From: Hyphomonas sp. CY54-11-8 | GTDB lineage: Bacteria > Pseudomonadota > Alphaproteobacteria > Caulobacterales > Hyphomonadaceae | Direction of reading: 5' to 3' | Length of the DNA: 64,000 nt | Assembly: GCF_000682735.1 (NCBI RefSeq) | Contig: NZ_AWFD01000006.1 | Span: 1-64,000, forward strand | Shown: piece after piece, positions 44,346-51,811 of the stretch | Layout: the number at the start of each line of letters is the position of its first letter | Position numbering within the stretch: position 1 is the first letter of the stretch | Program-made: the position numbers and the translations under genes | The notes under the pieces: model-generated | The model's database searches: none | What the model was told of the DNA's origin: nothing | Seen by the model: the letters and a program-made list of their open reading frames with translations, nothing else

Positions 44346-44672
44346 TTATCTTACTTTACTAGCGAGCGCGCGGACCTGCCGTAATTGGTCTTCGCTGAGG
44401 TCAGGTGCGCGATGTATTTTTACTTCCTCAACGTGTTCGTCTTCTTGCAACGGCAGCTCAGGAAATAGTTCGCCAATGCTCTGCAGGCCAAGCACTGTTG
44501 CAACGTGATAGACTTGGTGTGCAGACATCGCCTGCCGGCCGGTTTCGATATTCGCGATCGTACCGCGGGAAAAGCCGGACAGGGTCGCGAATTGCTCCTG
44601 CGTCAGGCCTTTTGACTTTCTTAAATCGCGAATTCGGCGACCGATCGATTCATTGAATTCAGTCTGTTGCAT
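44346..44672 (-). CDS. XRE-family repressor (ImmR/CapH-like)
   Basis: A 108-residue protein: XRE domain at residues about 9-65 (IGRRIRDLRKSKGLTQEQFATLSGFSRGTIANIETGRQAMSAHQVYHVATVLG), then an acidic linker (LPLQEDEHVEEVKIH) and a short helix. The linker is a plausible cleavage site for the adjoining ImmA/IrrE peptidase. It should bind the TGTGCT/AGCACA repeats in the divergent promoter region and repress both arms of the cassette. Confidence 0.9.
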   Translation of the reverse strand: MQQTEFNESIGRRIRDLRKSKGLTQEQFATLSGFSRGTIANIETGRQAMSAHQVYHVATVLGLQSIGELFPELPLQEDEHVEEVKIHRAPDLSEDQLRQVRALASKVR

Positions 44673-44712
44673 CCTTCAGATATCCGTCGAGATCTGACGG
44701 TTGTCAAGCAGA

Positions 44713-44856
44713 AGCACAAATCTGATGCGGAGGAACCGCACAAAAATGTGCTGAAAAAGCACATTATAAATGTCGGTATAATTGACAATTCTCGAATCGC
44801 CGACTAAACGTCGATTGTGCTGCAGGCAATCACGCCGAATGTAATGGAGAAGCACA
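44713..44856. promoter_or_regulatory. Divergent promoter region with six TGTGCT/AGCACA elements
   Basis: AGCACA occurs at 44713, 44758 and 44851, a shortened CGCACA at 44737, and the reverse form TGTGCT at 44747 and 44816. Two make palindromes: GCACA-AAAA-TGTGC (44738-44751) and TGTGCT-GAAAA-AGCACA (44747-44763). A further element ends exactly one base before the ATG at 44857. A possible sigma-70 promoter is TTGACA (44782) with TAAACG 17 bp on. The layout suggests that one repressor, probably the adjacent XRE protein, controls both directions. Confidence 0.7.
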
Positions 44857-45999
44857 ATGACTGATGAAATCGACATCGAACAGTGGGCGTGCGGTAGCGT
44901 CCAGCAGGAACTCCCCGCCGCCAAGGCCTACCGCGCGCGCCTCTGGGATGGCGATGGTTTCGACGAAAAGCGGTTGATCAAGGATGCCTCCCCGACTGGC
45001 GCCCAAGTCCTTGATGCTTTCGGGCGTCATCCGGTGAACGAGTATGTGCTTCTTCTACTTGATCGAGACGGAGTTCGCGAAATTGCTCCCGGTGAGGTCG
45101 TCGAAATTGCCGGGCGCCGGGTAGAGAGGTTCTTCGCCTTCCGCACAGATCGCCTCTGGTTCGGCGCTTTCAATGACCAGCGCTTCCCTTGGGGCGCGCC
45201 AGATATCTCTGAAGATATGCTTCGCTTGATCTTCAAGGTCGACGACCATCACCAGATCTTTCTGACACGGCAGGCAGAGCCGGACTGGGTTTTGAATCCC
45301 GGTGATACGGTTTCCCTCGACAACGAAGGGCTAGAGCGGCTCTTCACCCGCAAAGGTATCTGGGAGCTACTTGTTCAGGGCGTGATCCTGACCTTCAATA
45401 CGCCGAAGGTGGTCGTTAAAGACGCTCTCATCAAAGCAGGTATCGATCCCGACAAGGGATGGACCGCTATCTTGAAGTTTGTTGGCTTGCCCAAAGAGCC
45501 TGTGGACCTCAATGATACGATCGACCTTTCCCGGAGGGGCATCGAGAAACTCTGGCTTCGTCCGAACCACGTCAACAACGGTGAAGCTTCTTCAGGGCTT
45601 CACCGGGTTTTCAGTCTTCGCGAAGAGGATGTGCGGTTTCTCGAAAGCCGCGGGATCGTGTGGGACACGCTGATTGAAGGCAGAAAGAGGTGGTTCATCT
45701 GGAGGGCGTATCAACTGCCCGATGGTTACCGTCAGAGTACAACGGATATCGCTGTCCTGATTCCGCCGACATACCCAGCTGCGCAACTCGACATGTTCTA
45801 TTGCGCGCCGCACTTGCAGCTCGCAGCGGGGCGGAAAATTGCCGCTACAGAGAGCCGCGAAACCATCAGCGGCGTGTCATATCAGCGGTGGTCCCGCCAC
45901 CGCGATGGCAATACCGCTTGGAATCCGGCGACGGACAGTCTCATCACCCACATAGCGCTGATCGAGGACGCCATCTTACGAGAAGTGGAGGGGGGGTGA
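44857..45999 (+). CDS. Triple ubiquitin-like (multiubiquitin) protein fused to an E2-like domain
   Basis: A 380-residue fusion. Three ubiquitin-like repeats are seen at about residues 23-95, 98-165 and 174-235, each ending in a similar motif (RRVERFFAFR, EGLERLFTRK, RGIEKLWLRP). Residues about 248-380 match the Prok-E2_E type: RWFIWRAYQLPDGY, IPPTYPAAQLDMFYCAPHL, then SYQRWSRHRDG and HIALIEDAIL. No Gly-Gly tail is present and the usual E2 Cys context is missing; Cys316 and the conserved Ser/His of WSRH are the candidates for the active site. The fused E2 implies processing before conjugation. It is the first gene of the cassette's right arm. Confidence 0.82.
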   Translation: MTDEIDIEQWACGSVQQELPAAKAYRARLWDGDGFDEKRLIKDASPTGAQVLDAFGRHPVNEYVLLLLDRDGVREIAPGEVVEIAGRRVERFFAFRTDRLWFGAFNDQRFPWGAPDISEDMLRLIFKVDDHHQIFLTRQAEPDWVLNPGDTVSLDNEGLERLFTRKGIWELLVQGVILTFNTPKVVVKDALIKAGIDPDKGWTAILKFVGLPKEPVDLNDTIDLSRRGIEKLWLRPNHVNNGEASSGLHRVFSLREEDVRFLESRGIVWDTLIEGRKRWFIWRAYQLPDGYRQSTTDIAVLIPPTYPAAQLDMFYCAPHLQLAAGRKIAATESRETISGVSYQRWSRHRDGNTAWNPATDSLITHIALIEDAILREVEGG

Positions 46000-46001
46000 T
46001 T

Positions 46002-47381
46002 GTGTCCGCACTTCGAATGATCGAACGTCACCATGCGGACCTTCGAGCTCATCTCTTTCCAGGAGATGGGCTTGAAGCCGCGGCTGCCCTTGTTTGCGGA
46101 GTCGCAGGACGCAACAGGGACCAGCTTCTGCTCCGGGAACATATCCTCATTCCTCACGAGGCCTGCCAAGTTCGCACTTCAACAAGATTGACATGGCCCG
46201 GCGAATTTCTGGAACAAGCGATTGATGCAGCCGATCTCATTGATGGCGCTGTCATCCTGATGCATTCGCATCCCGGCGGCCATGATCATTTTTCTGAAGT
46301 CGACGACGATAGCGACCGTGTCGTGATCCCGGTTCTGCAGCATGGGTGTCAAAACCCCCGAGCCCCGCATGGCTCAGCTATCATGCTGCCCGATGGGCGT
46401 GTTCGCACCCGGATATACAATGAGAGTCAACAGTCTCGCGACGTGTTGAAAATTACGACAATTGGACACGATATCCGATCCCGGGAGATCGCTGCGGCTG
46501 GGAGCTTGCTTGCTTACACTTCAGGAATGACAGTCGACCTTTCCAAGAAAACCGCGGTTATCATCGGTATTTCTGGGACGGGTTCAATTACAGCTGAAGC
46601 GCTAGCAAGGCTTGGTGTTGGGCGGCTCATTCTCATAGATTTCGACAAGGTTGAGAAAAGGAATCTCAACAGAATCCTGTATGCAACGACGCAAGATATC
46701 GGCCGGTTCAAGACGCATGTCCTCCGCGACGCTATCAGACTGCATGCCCCAAATATAACCGTTGAGACTTTTGAGACATCGATCGGTGACGAAGCGGTCA
46801 TTGCAGCAGCCAGTGAGGCCGACGTGCTATTCTCTTGCGTGGATTCGATGGAGGGCCGCTATCACTGCGACCTGATGGTGCAGGCGTTTCTCTGTCCTCT
46901 GATTGACATGGGTGTTGTAATTCCGACGCGTTTGCGTGGCGGGAAATTGGAGATAGCAGATGTTTGCGGACGCATAGATTATGTGCGGCCAGGCGGTGCA
47001 TCGTTGTGGCAGCGGGGAGAAGTTACTGGCGGAGGTTTGGCGGAAGAATACCTCCGCCGAGCTGACCCCGAAGATCATGCCCGTCAAATCCAAGAGGGAT
47101 ATTTGAAAGGGATGCCTGAGGAGGCTCCATCGGTGATTTCGTTGAATATGCGTGCTGCGAGCGCCGCTGTGAACGAATGGCTAGCGAGGCTGTACGAAGT
47201 CCGCCACGACGCGAATAAAAAGTACGCATCGACCTATTTCAGCCTCGCTGCGGGCGAGGAAGAGCATGCCGGAGAACCCGACATTGGCAATGCTTGGCGT
47301 TCCGGGATTTTTGGTCAAGGGTTGAAGCGCCCGCTTCTTGGTCTTCTCAACCCCCGTGAGACGGAAAGAGATGTAGCATGA
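46002..47381 (+). CDS. JAB peptidase-E1 (ThiF) fusion, Ser in place of the E1 cysteine
   Basis: A 459-residue fusion. The N-terminal JAB domain has a complete JAMM motif: His88, His90 and Asp101 in HSHPGGHDHFSEVDD, with Glu in LLREHIL. The E1-like domain (about residue 170 on) has VIIGISGTGSITAEALARLGV, DFDKVEKRNLNR and SCVDSMEGR for adenylation. In relatives a catalytic Cys follows PGG; here the text is RPGGASLWQRG with Ser334 in that place, and no zinc CxxC is seen. GTG 46002 is chosen because GGAGGGGGG lies just upstream; GTG 45996 overlaps the previous stop. It would activate and deconjugate the ubiquitin-like modules. Confidence 0.82.
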   Translation: MSALRMIERHHADLRAHLFPGDGLEAAAALVCGVAGRNRDQLLLREHILIPHEACQVRTSTRLTWPGEFLEQAIDAADLIDGAVILMHSHPGGHDHFSEVDDDSDRVVIPVLQHGCQNPRAPHGSAIMLPDGRVRTRIYNESQQSRDVLKITTIGHDIRSREIAAAGSLLAYTSGMTVDLSKKTAVIIGISGTGSITAEALARLGVGRLILIDFDKVEKRNLNRILYATTQDIGRFKTHVLRDAIRLHAPNITVETFETSIGDEAVIAAASEADVLFSCVDSMEGRYHCDLMVQAFLCPLIDMGVVIPTRLRGGKLEIADVCGRIDYVRPGGASLWQRGEVTGGGLAEEYLRRADPEDHARQIQEGYLKGMPEEAPSVISLNMRAASAAVNEWLARLYEVRHDANKKYASTYFSLAAGEEEHAGEPDIGNAWRSGIFGQGLKRPLLGLLNPRETERDVA

Positions 47382-47719
47382 ATTGGCTTCAAAAGTTATG
47401 GCGCTGGGCGTTCGGCGGAAGACCCGATCTCATTCTTGAGTGGCATGAGGGAGACACCCCTCCGGACCAAATCAAGCGCGGCGAGATGGTGGTTGCACGT
47501 GAAGGTGACGAGCTATGGGCAGCGGCATTCATGTGTCCATGCAAATGCGGCGAGCGGATTGAGTTAGCTCTCATTCCCGAGGCCAGCCCTTCCTGGAGAT
47601 TGACCAGCGCAGCCCCCAAAGCTCCGACATTGCATCCTTCTGTTTGGCGTAAAGTCGGCTGTAAGAGTCACTTCTGGGTGCGGAAGGGTAAAGTGCAGTG
47701 GTGCAAAGAACAGAGTTGA
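47378..47719 (+). CDS. DUF6527 protein of ubiquitin-like operons
   Basis: A 113-residue protein with Cys53, Cys55 and Cys57 (MCPCKCGERIEL), PSWRL, TLHPSVWR and CKSHFWVRKGKVQW (Cys95, Ser97, His98), the pattern of DUF6527. This family occurs next to multiubiquitin/E2 and JAB/E1 genes. As I recall, recent work on such bacterial operons assigns it a peptidase role on the ubiquitin-like precursor; I could not confirm this. Its start overlaps the JAB-E1 stop (ATGA), showing tight co-translation. The Cys/His set suggests bound zinc. Confidence 0.78.
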   Translation: MNWLQKLWRWAFGGRPDLILEWHEGDTPPDQIKRGEMVVAREGDELWAAAFMCPCKCGERIELALIPEASPSWRLTSAAPKAPTLHPSVWRKVGCKSHFWVRKGKVQWCKEQS

Positions 47720-47850
47720 GCGCAACCAAGCGCTAGAAGAGGACCGCACCGCCCATCGATATGGTAAGTAAAGTCGAAAGCTCGATGTCGTTTGAGGCTT
47801 ATATTGCGGTAGAGTATCCTAAACCTGCGGGGCAATAAATTGGGATCATA

Positions 47851-48981
47851 ATGGCATTTAGGTTTGTACATTCCTCAGACTTACATCTCGGTCGTCGTTT
47901 CGCGAGCATTCCCGAAGCACCAGACGGAAACATTCGCGGGCGCCTTATGGAGGCTCGGCATGCGTCAATCCAACGTCTGGCGCAGGTTGCGGTAGAAAGT
48001 GGCGCCGAACACATACTGTTAGCTGGCGACACATTCGATACATCCACCCCTTCAGCCTCCGTGGTTCAACAATCCCTCGCGGCTATGGCGGAAAACGCGA
48101 ACGTCCAGTGGTGGATCCTTCCTGGCAACCACGACAATCTAAAGGATGCAGAGCCACTGTGGGACAAGATCGGGCGAGAAGCGCCTTCGAATGTCCACGC
48201 GCTCATCACCCCCTCACCAATTGAACTATCCTCAGGCGTGCGGCTGCTCCCGTGCCCTGTCGCATTTCGAATGTCCGGAAGCGACCCGACGGAGGGACTC
48301 GCTTCCGTGGCTACAGATGATGGCGGATTGCGTATTGGTTTGGCCCATGCAGGCGTCGTAGATTTCAACAACAGGGGCGCAAATATCTCCCCCGATAGGG
48401 ACCGGACAGCCGGCCTGGATTATCTGGCGCTTGGAGACTGGCATGGCCGTCTCCAGATAACCGAGCGCACTCATTATAGCGGCAGCCCAGAGCAAGACCG
48501 ATTCAAGCATGGGCGACGTGGATGTTGCTTGGTCATCTCACTGGACTCACCAGGCGCTCCGCCTTTCGTCGAAGATGTTGAAATTGGTGAATTCCTTTGG
48601 ACCGAAGATGAGTTGCCACTTCTTCCCGATACAGATGTTGTTGCAGCGCTAGAAGATATTCTCCCGCAAGCAGGGCACCGCGACATTCTCATGCGTGTTA
48701 AAGCGACAGGCTGGGCGAGCTTGCGAGCGCAATCAGAGTTAGACGCCGCCGCCGCCCAATGCGGACCGAATTTCGCGCATTTCGAACTCAGTAAGGAACA
48801 CCTGAAGACCTCATACAATGAGGCCGATATTGATGAGATCGATAAAGGCGGCGCACTCAGATTGGCCGCAGGCCGCCTGAAAGAAGATGCTGAATCGGAG
48901 TCGCTCTCATCGGAAGACCGGTCTATTTCCGCTGGCGCGCTTGCCCGTCTCTATTCGTATGTGAAGGAGGCAGAAGAATGA
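47851..48981 (+). CDS. SbcD/YhaO-like DNA repair metallophosphoesterase
   Basis: A 376-residue nuclease subunit. The calcineurin-like motifs are complete: SSDLHLGRRF, LLAGDTFDTS, LPGNHDNL, LAHAGV and LGDWHG. The C-terminal part is shorter than in E. coli SbcD and similar to YhaO. It pairs with the SMC-like partner whose start it overlaps by 4 bp. A 131-bp gap separates it from the DUF6527 gene, so a second promoter is possible, but strand and context suggest co-expression with the ubiquitin-like arm. Confidence 0.88.
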   Translation: MAFRFVHSSDLHLGRRFASIPEAPDGNIRGRLMEARHASIQRLAQVAVESGAEHILLAGDTFDTSTPSASVVQQSLAAMAENANVQWWILPGNHDNLKDAEPLWDKIGREAPSNVHALITPSPIELSSGVRLLPCPVAFRMSGSDPTEGLASVATDDGGLRIGLAHAGVVDFNNRGANISPDRDRTAGLDYLALGDWHGRLQITERTHYSGSPEQDRFKHGRRGCCLVISLDSPGAPPFVEDVEIGEFLWTEDELPLLPDTDVVAALEDILPQAGHRDILMRVKATGWASLRAQSELDAAAAQCGPNFAHFELSKEHLKTSYNEADIDEIDKGGALRLAAGRLKEDAESESLSSEDRSISAGALARLYSYVKEAEE

Positions 48982-51572
48982 GAATTCGATCTATCTCACT
49001 CAACAATGTCAGGCGCTTTATCAAACCTGTCAGAATAGAAGGTCTGACCGACGGTCTTAATGTACTTTGTGAACCGAATGAATTCGGAAAATCAACCGTC
49101 TTCGATGCGCTTCAGGCGGTTTTCTTCAAGGCGCACGGTTCGAGCGACAAGGAGGTCAAATCGCTTCGTCCACATGCCGGTGGTGCGCCTGAAGTATCAA
49201 TCGACATTGAAATCGAGGATGGCATTTATACCATTTCAAAGCGGTGGATATCGAAACCCGCCGTAACAATTGAAAAGCAAGGTAGACTGGTCGCTCAAGC
49301 CGACGAAGCCGAAAGCTGGATTACCAACTTGCTGGGGCGCGAAGATGGTGGACCTTCTGGTCTCCTCTGGGTGCGGCAGGGTTTAACTGCACTGTCCGAA
49401 GGATCTAAGAAGGAGAAAGACGCGGCGCTGGAAGCGAGGCGCGATCTTCTTTCTTCCGTGACTGGCGAGGTCGAAGCCATGACCGGTGGGAGGCGCATGG
49501 ATATGGCGCTGGCAAGGTGTCGCGAAGAACTGCTCGGTTTCGCAACGCCCACCGGGCGGCCGAAAGCTGGAGGTCCATGGAAAGAGGCGGAAGAACGGGT
49601 TGAAAGGCTTCAGGCGCAACGTGATGAGCTCGCTGAAATGGTACGACAACTGCGCGAACACCTTGAGGAACGCAAACGAAAGCGTCGGGAACTCGTGGAA
49701 CTCGAAGACGCTGACGCCAGCGCAGCCCGAAGGCAACGCTTGAAAGATGCAACATCAGAATTTCAGGCTGCGGAGCGTTACGCTGAATCCTTGGACGCTG
49801 AGGCTCGGAAAGTGGACGCTGGTCGCCTAAGGGTTTCGAATCTGCAGTCACGTCTCGACGGTCTGCGGCACGCCTTGAAGGAACGCGACGAAGCAAATGA
49901 GGGAGTCGTCGGCACCACGAGCGATGCAGAAGCATTAAAGGGCACCCTGACTTCGTGTGAAGAGAAACGCGCTGAAGCCCAAAAGCATTTCGACGACATC
50001 CAATCCGTCTATCAGTTGGCGCAAGATGCCTTTCGTTCGTCTCAACGTCGTCAGGCAGCGTTAGATGGTGCTGAACGACGTCAAGAGCTCAGCGATCGTA
50101 TAAAGAAAGCCCAAGCCTCGCGGGAAGAGATGGAGGCGGCAGCGGCTAACGCTCAGCGCGGTCCGGATATCAAAGCTCTTCGTAAGCTGGAAGAGCTAGC
50201 TTCGGCTTTGATTGTGGCGCAGTCCATCAGAGACAGTGAAGCGACGCAACTGGTCATGTCCTATGACCCAGGTGTTTCTGCGCGGATAAAACTTGATGGT
50301 ACGGACCTGCCTCATAGCCAAGCGGTCGCAATCCCACATGGAGCCGATCTCGATGTTGAGGGATTAGGAAAACTATCTATACGTGCAGGTGCAGGAAGCC
50401 AGGATGACAACACTGTCGAGAAGGCGGAACAAGCGCTGCTCGACGGGTTGCAAAAATTTGGTTGTTCTACAATCGAAGAGGCGCGCGATGCTGCGGAGGC
50501 TCGGAACGCAGCAGAACGGACTCGGGCAGAAGCGCAAGCGAGTCTTGAGACATTGGCGCCCGACGGCATTGGTGACCTGAGGACGAGACTCGCAGCAATC
50601 CCGGTTCTCGATGATGATGATGAAGAGGATGTGCCGGCGCTGGCCGTTGCAGAACAGCTTCTTTTGGAAGCCGACGAGGCGCGGCTTAAAGCTGAGGCGG
50701 ACCGTAACATGGCGGTGGAGCACCTTGCTGACGCGCGAGCGGCGTCATCGCGCGCTGATGCGGCGTTTGAAGCCGCGCATGCAAGACTTTCCCGGGCAGA
50801 AGCTTCATTGGAAAGGCTTGGCGATCTTGATCAAAACAGCCTTGAGGAGGAGCTGGATCGCGCGGCAACGGCGCTACGTGCTGCAGAAGCTTTACTTAAA
50901 GAGAAAATTCAGTCCGCGCCGGATTTGAAAACGGTAGAAGCAAAGTTACAACGTGCTCAATCAATTGAGGAGACTGCGCGTTCGGAAATAGCCCGTCTCA
51001 AGCCGGCGCTCGCAACCCTTGATACCGAGATTACGCGCAGCGCCGGAGATGCAGTTGAAGAGCGACTTGCTGAAACTGAGCAGCAATTAAAGGCTGCACA
51101 GGTGGTTTTTGCATCGATTGAGCGGGAGGTCGCCATCCTGCAGAGGCTGGGGTCAGTTCTGGAGGAAGCGCGAAGCGAAGCGCATGAGCGCTATTTTGAA
51201 CCGGTCGCGGTTGAGCTTAGACCACTCCTCCAGCTGCTCTGGCCTGATGCCGAGTTGGTTTGGGAAGATAAGACGTTACTCCCAACAGCGCTGGTCCGAG
51301 ACGGCCAAGAGGAATCTATCGAAGTGCTTTCTGGCGGCACCCAGGAACAGATCGCTCTTCTCGTTCGACTGGCCTTTGCTCGCATGTTGGCCACGCGCGG
51401 ACAGAGCGCGCCAATCATACTTGATGACGCACTTGTCTTCACTGACGATGACCGCATCGAAACCATGTTCGACGCCTTGCATCGACAGGCGGGCGATCTT
51501 CAAATTCTCGTGCTTTCCTGCCGACAACGTGCTTTTCGCGATTTGGGTGGAAATACGTTGCGCTTGAATTAG
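48978..51572 (+). CDS. SbcC/YhaN-like SMC-type ATPase
   Basis: An 864-residue coiled-coil ATPase. The N-terminal lobe has Walker A CEPNEFGKSTVFDALQAVFF (near residue 35). Long heptad-rich segments follow (about 170-390 and 430-740), broken by a small domain near residues 400-470. The C-terminal lobe has the signature VLSGGTQEQIALLVRLAF and the Walker B PIILDDALVFTDDDR. No zinc-hook CxxC is evident, which fits YhaN rather than SbcC. With the upstream phosphoesterase it should form a DNA-end nuclease. It is the last gene of the cassette. Confidence 0.87.
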   Translation: MRIRSISLNNVRRFIKPVRIEGLTDGLNVLCEPNEFGKSTVFDALQAVFFKAHGSSDKEVKSLRPHAGGAPEVSIDIEIEDGIYTISKRWISKPAVTIEKQGRLVAQADEAESWITNLLGREDGGPSGLLWVRQGLTALSEGSKKEKDAALEARRDLLSSVTGEVEAMTGGRRMDMALARCREELLGFATPTGRPKAGGPWKEAEERVERLQAQRDELAEMVRQLREHLEERKRKRRELVELEDADASAARRQRLKDATSEFQAAERYAESLDAEARKVDAGRLRVSNLQSRLDGLRHALKERDEANEGVVGTTSDAEALKGTLTSCEEKRAEAQKHFDDIQSVYQLAQDAFRSSQRRQAALDGAERRQELSDRIKKAQASREEMEAAAANAQRGPDIKALRKLEELASALIVAQSIRDSEATQLVMSYDPGVSARIKLDGTDLPHSQAVAIPHGADLDVEGLGKLSIRAGAGSQDDNTVEKAEQALLDGLQKFGCSTIEEARDAAEARNAAERTRAEAQASLETLAPDGIGDLRTRLAAIPVLDDDDEEDVPALAVAEQLLLEADEARLKAEADRNMAVEHLADARAASSRADAAFEAAHARLSRAEASLERLGDLDQNSLEEELDRAATALRAAEALLKEKIQSAPDLKTVEAKLQRAQSIEETARSEIARLKPALATLDTEITRSAGDAVEERLAETEQQLKAAQVVFASIEREVAILQRLGSVLEEARSEAHERYFEPVAVELRPLLQLLWPDAELVWEDKTLLPTALVRDGQEESIEVLSGGTQEQIALLVRLAFARMLATRGQSAPIILDDALVFTDDDRIETMFDALHRQAGDLQILVLSCRQRAFRDLGGNTLRLN

Positions 51573-51811
51573 GTTTGTTTGGACTGCGATATCAAAACGC
51601 TTCCACACCATTATGCCCTTCTCTTAGGCTTTGCCCTCGTGAGGGTCGTTGCTCACAGAAATCGTCATGGACCGCTACTGACCATACGGCTTTGTGAGTC
51701 TTTGCAACGCGTATGAAGAACGCCCGCCCATTTGCGGCTTTCCAATCTATCGGCTGAAACGCTGCAGGCCGACACTCGCTCTCGGAATTCAGACTTCGAG
51801 AGATCGAGCCA
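51573..51811. other. Right boundary of the defence cassette before trbB
   Basis: This 239-bp stretch has no gene that I can support. Here the lower-GC cassette ends and the GC-rich trb operon begins. I looked for terminal repeats matching the left boundary (about 42325-42363) and for transposase remnants and saw none, so homologous exchange in the flanking transfer genes is a possible way of insertion. Confidence 0.45.
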
